DNA of 64,000 bases. It comes from Brevibacillus parabrevis (GTDB lineage: Bacteria > Bacillota > Bacilli > Brevibacillales > Brevibacillaceae). The notes beneath the pieces were generated by a model. The model was not told the origin of the DNA. It ran no database searches and saw only the letters and a list, made by a program, of their open reading frames with translations. Positions 62,704-64,000 of the stretch are shown here, piece by piece. Every line of letters starts with the position of its first letter. Positions within the stretch are counted from its first letter, which is position 1. The stretch is taken from NCBI RefSeq assembly GCF_003710905.1, contig NZ_RHHV01000012.1, positions 434,001-498,000 of the forward strand, in the 5' to 3' direction. The translations under genes were made by a program, and so were the position numbers.

Positions 62704-64000
62704 TTGAGTTCGGTAAAAAAAGTAGTTGAGATGCGAGGGATTACCAAGCGGTTCCCAGGGATTGTGGCAAACGATAACATCACGCTTTCTGTCAAGCAAG
62801 GCGAAATTCATGCGCTTCTCGGCGAGAATGGCGCAGGCAAGTCGACGTTAATGAACATTTTGTTTGGCCTGTATCAACCGGATGAGGGCGAAATCCTCAT
62901 CAACGAAAAAGCAGTGAAAATTACAAGTCCGAACGTTGCCAACGAACTTGGCATCGGGATGGTACACCAGCACTTTATGCTTGTGGAGACGTTTACGGTA
63001 ACAGAAAACATTGTATTGGGAAACGAACCGAAAAACGGGTTGCAAATAGATATCCAGAGCGCGGAAAAAGCGGTGGAAAAGCTTTCGAATCAATACGGAC
63101 TAAAGGTTGATCCTAGAGCAAAGATTCAGGATATCTCCGTAGGTATGCAACAACGCGTAGAGATCTTGAAAACGCTTTATCGCGGGGCCGACATCCTGAT
63201 TTTCGACGAGCCGACTGCTGTTCTGACCCCTCAAGAAATTCATGAACTCATTGAAATCATGCATAACTTGGTCAAAGAGGGCAAGACCATTATTTTGATT
63301 ACCCACAAGCTGAAAGAGATTATGGCGGTATGTAATGCCTGCACCATCATCCGACGCGGAAAAGTGATTGACTCTGTATTGATTAAGGATACCAATCCGG
63401 ATGAGCTTGCTGCGAAAATGGTCGGACGTGAAGTCAGCTTCCACGTGGACAAGATAGCAGCAAAACCGAAGGAAACGATCCTTGCTGTCGAAAACGTGAC
63501 AGCGATGGGCAACCGGGGTGTCAACGCACTGAACAATCTCAGCCTCGAAGTTCGCGCAGGCGAAATTCTCGGGATTGCAGGCGTAGACGGCAACGGACAG
63601 AGCGAACTGATTGAAGTATTGACCGGGTTGCGCAAAGCGACCAGCGGCCGTGTCCTTCTCAATGGTAAAGAAATCACCAACGAATCTCCGCGCAGCATTT
63701 CCGAATCGGGCTTGTCCCACATTCCGGAAGACCGTCACAAGCGCGGATTGGTTCTCGATTTCACCATGAGCGAGAATATGGTATTGGAAACGTATTTCCA
63801 TCCAACGTTTAACAAAAACGGTTTTCTCGATTATGGCGCGATTGACAAGCATGCGGCCAAACTCATCGAAGAATTTGACGTGCGCACGCCTTCGATCTAC
63901 ACGCCAGCGCGCGCTTTGTCCGGTGGTAACCAGCAGAAGGCGATTATTGCCCGCGAAGTGGACAAGAACCCTGATCTGTTGATTGCGGCGCAGCCTACTC
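62704..64000 (+). CDS. BMP-linked ABC transporter ATP-binding protein, 3' truncated
   Basis: The gene runs off the window end; 432 codons are visible. The start is TTG at 62704, with ggggtga six bases upstream; the ATG at 62700 is out of frame and stops after nine codons. It is a double ATPase of the NupO/RbsA type: the first domain has Walker A GENGAGKS and the signature region ISVGMQQRVEILKTLYRGA; the second has GVDGNGQSEL in place of a usual Walker A and LSGGNQQKAIIAREV. The degenerate second site is usual in this family. Confidence 0.93.
   Translation, partial: MSSVKKVVEMRGITKRFPGIVANDNITLSVKQGEIHALLGENGAGKSTLMNILFGLYQPDEGEILINEKAVKITSPNVANELGIGMVHQHFMLVETFTVTENIVLGNEPKNGLQIDIQSAEKAVEKLSNQYGLKVDPRAKIQDISVGMQQRVEILKTLYRGADILIFDEPTAVLTPQEIHELIEIMHNLVKEGKTIILITHKLKEIMAVCNACTIIRRGKVIDSVLIKDTNPDELAAKMVGREVSFHVDKIAAKPKETILAVENVTAMGNRGVNALNNLSLEVRAGEILGIAGVDGNGQSELIEVLTGLRKATSGRVLLNGKEITNESPRSISESGLSHIPEDRHKRGLVLDFTMSENMVLETYFHPTFNKNGFLDYGAIDKHAAKLIEEFDVRTPSIYTPARALSGGNQQKAIIAREVDKNPDLLIAAQPT

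Noticed and set aside
62700-62729. Nine-codon ATG frame at the start of the ABC ATPase gene
   Set aside because: It overlaps the TTG start in another frame and is too short to be credited as a coding gene; at most it could compete for initiation.

Overview
The window reads as one chromosomal stretch of an endospore-forming, flagellated, low-to-mid GC Bacillota. Gene order follows the Bacillus subtilis fla/che to spoIIIE region almost gene for gene, and protein lengths and details (long FliY, IF2 with a long Gln/Asn-rich N-terminus, FapA and an MltG-like gene between sigD and rpsB) suggest Brevibacillus or a close Paenibacillaceae relative. The genus is inferred from overall resemblance, not from a search. 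Every supported gene lies on the + strand. I saw no tRNA, rRNA, CRISPR array, insertion sequence, prophage or plasmid gene, and no gene-free stretch longer than 300 bases.

Layout. (1) 1-18155 is the 3' part of the fla/che operon: flgG (5' truncated), swrD, fliL, fliM, fliY, cheY, fliO-P-Q-R, flhB, flhA, flhF, flhG, cheB, cheA, cheW, cheC, cheD, a small membrane protein gene and sigD. Genes overlap or are separated by a few tens of bases, so the export gate, switch, chemotaxis core and flagellar sigma factor are probably co-transcribed. (2) 18192-21195 holds four poorly characterised genes (FapA/DUF342, a 113-aa protein, a SwrB-like protein, an MltG-like protein without a visible catalytic domain) and ends in an intrinsic terminator. 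(3) 21390-28704 covers rpsB, tsf, pyrH, frr and then uppS, cdsA, dxr and the site-2 protease rseP: translation, UMP synthesis and lipid/isoprenoid supply to the envelope. (4) 28755-36033 has ispG, proS and polC. (5) 36198-43559 is the nusA-infB operon (rimP, nusA, rnpM/ylxR, ylxQ, infB, ylxP, rbfA, nrnA, truB), preceded by a clear promoter and an attenuator-like hairpin. (6) 43563-47314 has ribF, rpsO and pnp. (7) 47458-55043 has a NodB-like ylxY, the M16 peptidase mlpA, ymxH, dipicolinate synthase dpaA-dpaB and the asd-dapG-dapA set that supplies its precursor. (8) 55197-60547 has an RNase J gene, tepA, ylzJ and spoIIIE. (9) 60782-64000 has a GntR/UTRA regulator followed by a BMP-family lipoprotein and the start of its ABC transporter ATPase, cut by the window end.

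No clearly new multi-gene system was found. The observations most worth a second look are regulatory or about family oddities: the rimP-nusA leader attenuator, structured leaders before rpsB, rpsO and pnp, a ylxY polysaccharide-deacetylase homologue lacking the catalytic aspartates, an RNase J at the rnjB (J2) locus with the complete metal-binding motif, a 119-residue Pro/Gln-rich linker inside FliY, the uncharacterised genes between sigD and rpsB, and a possible Shine-Dalgarno-masking hairpin before the GntR gene.
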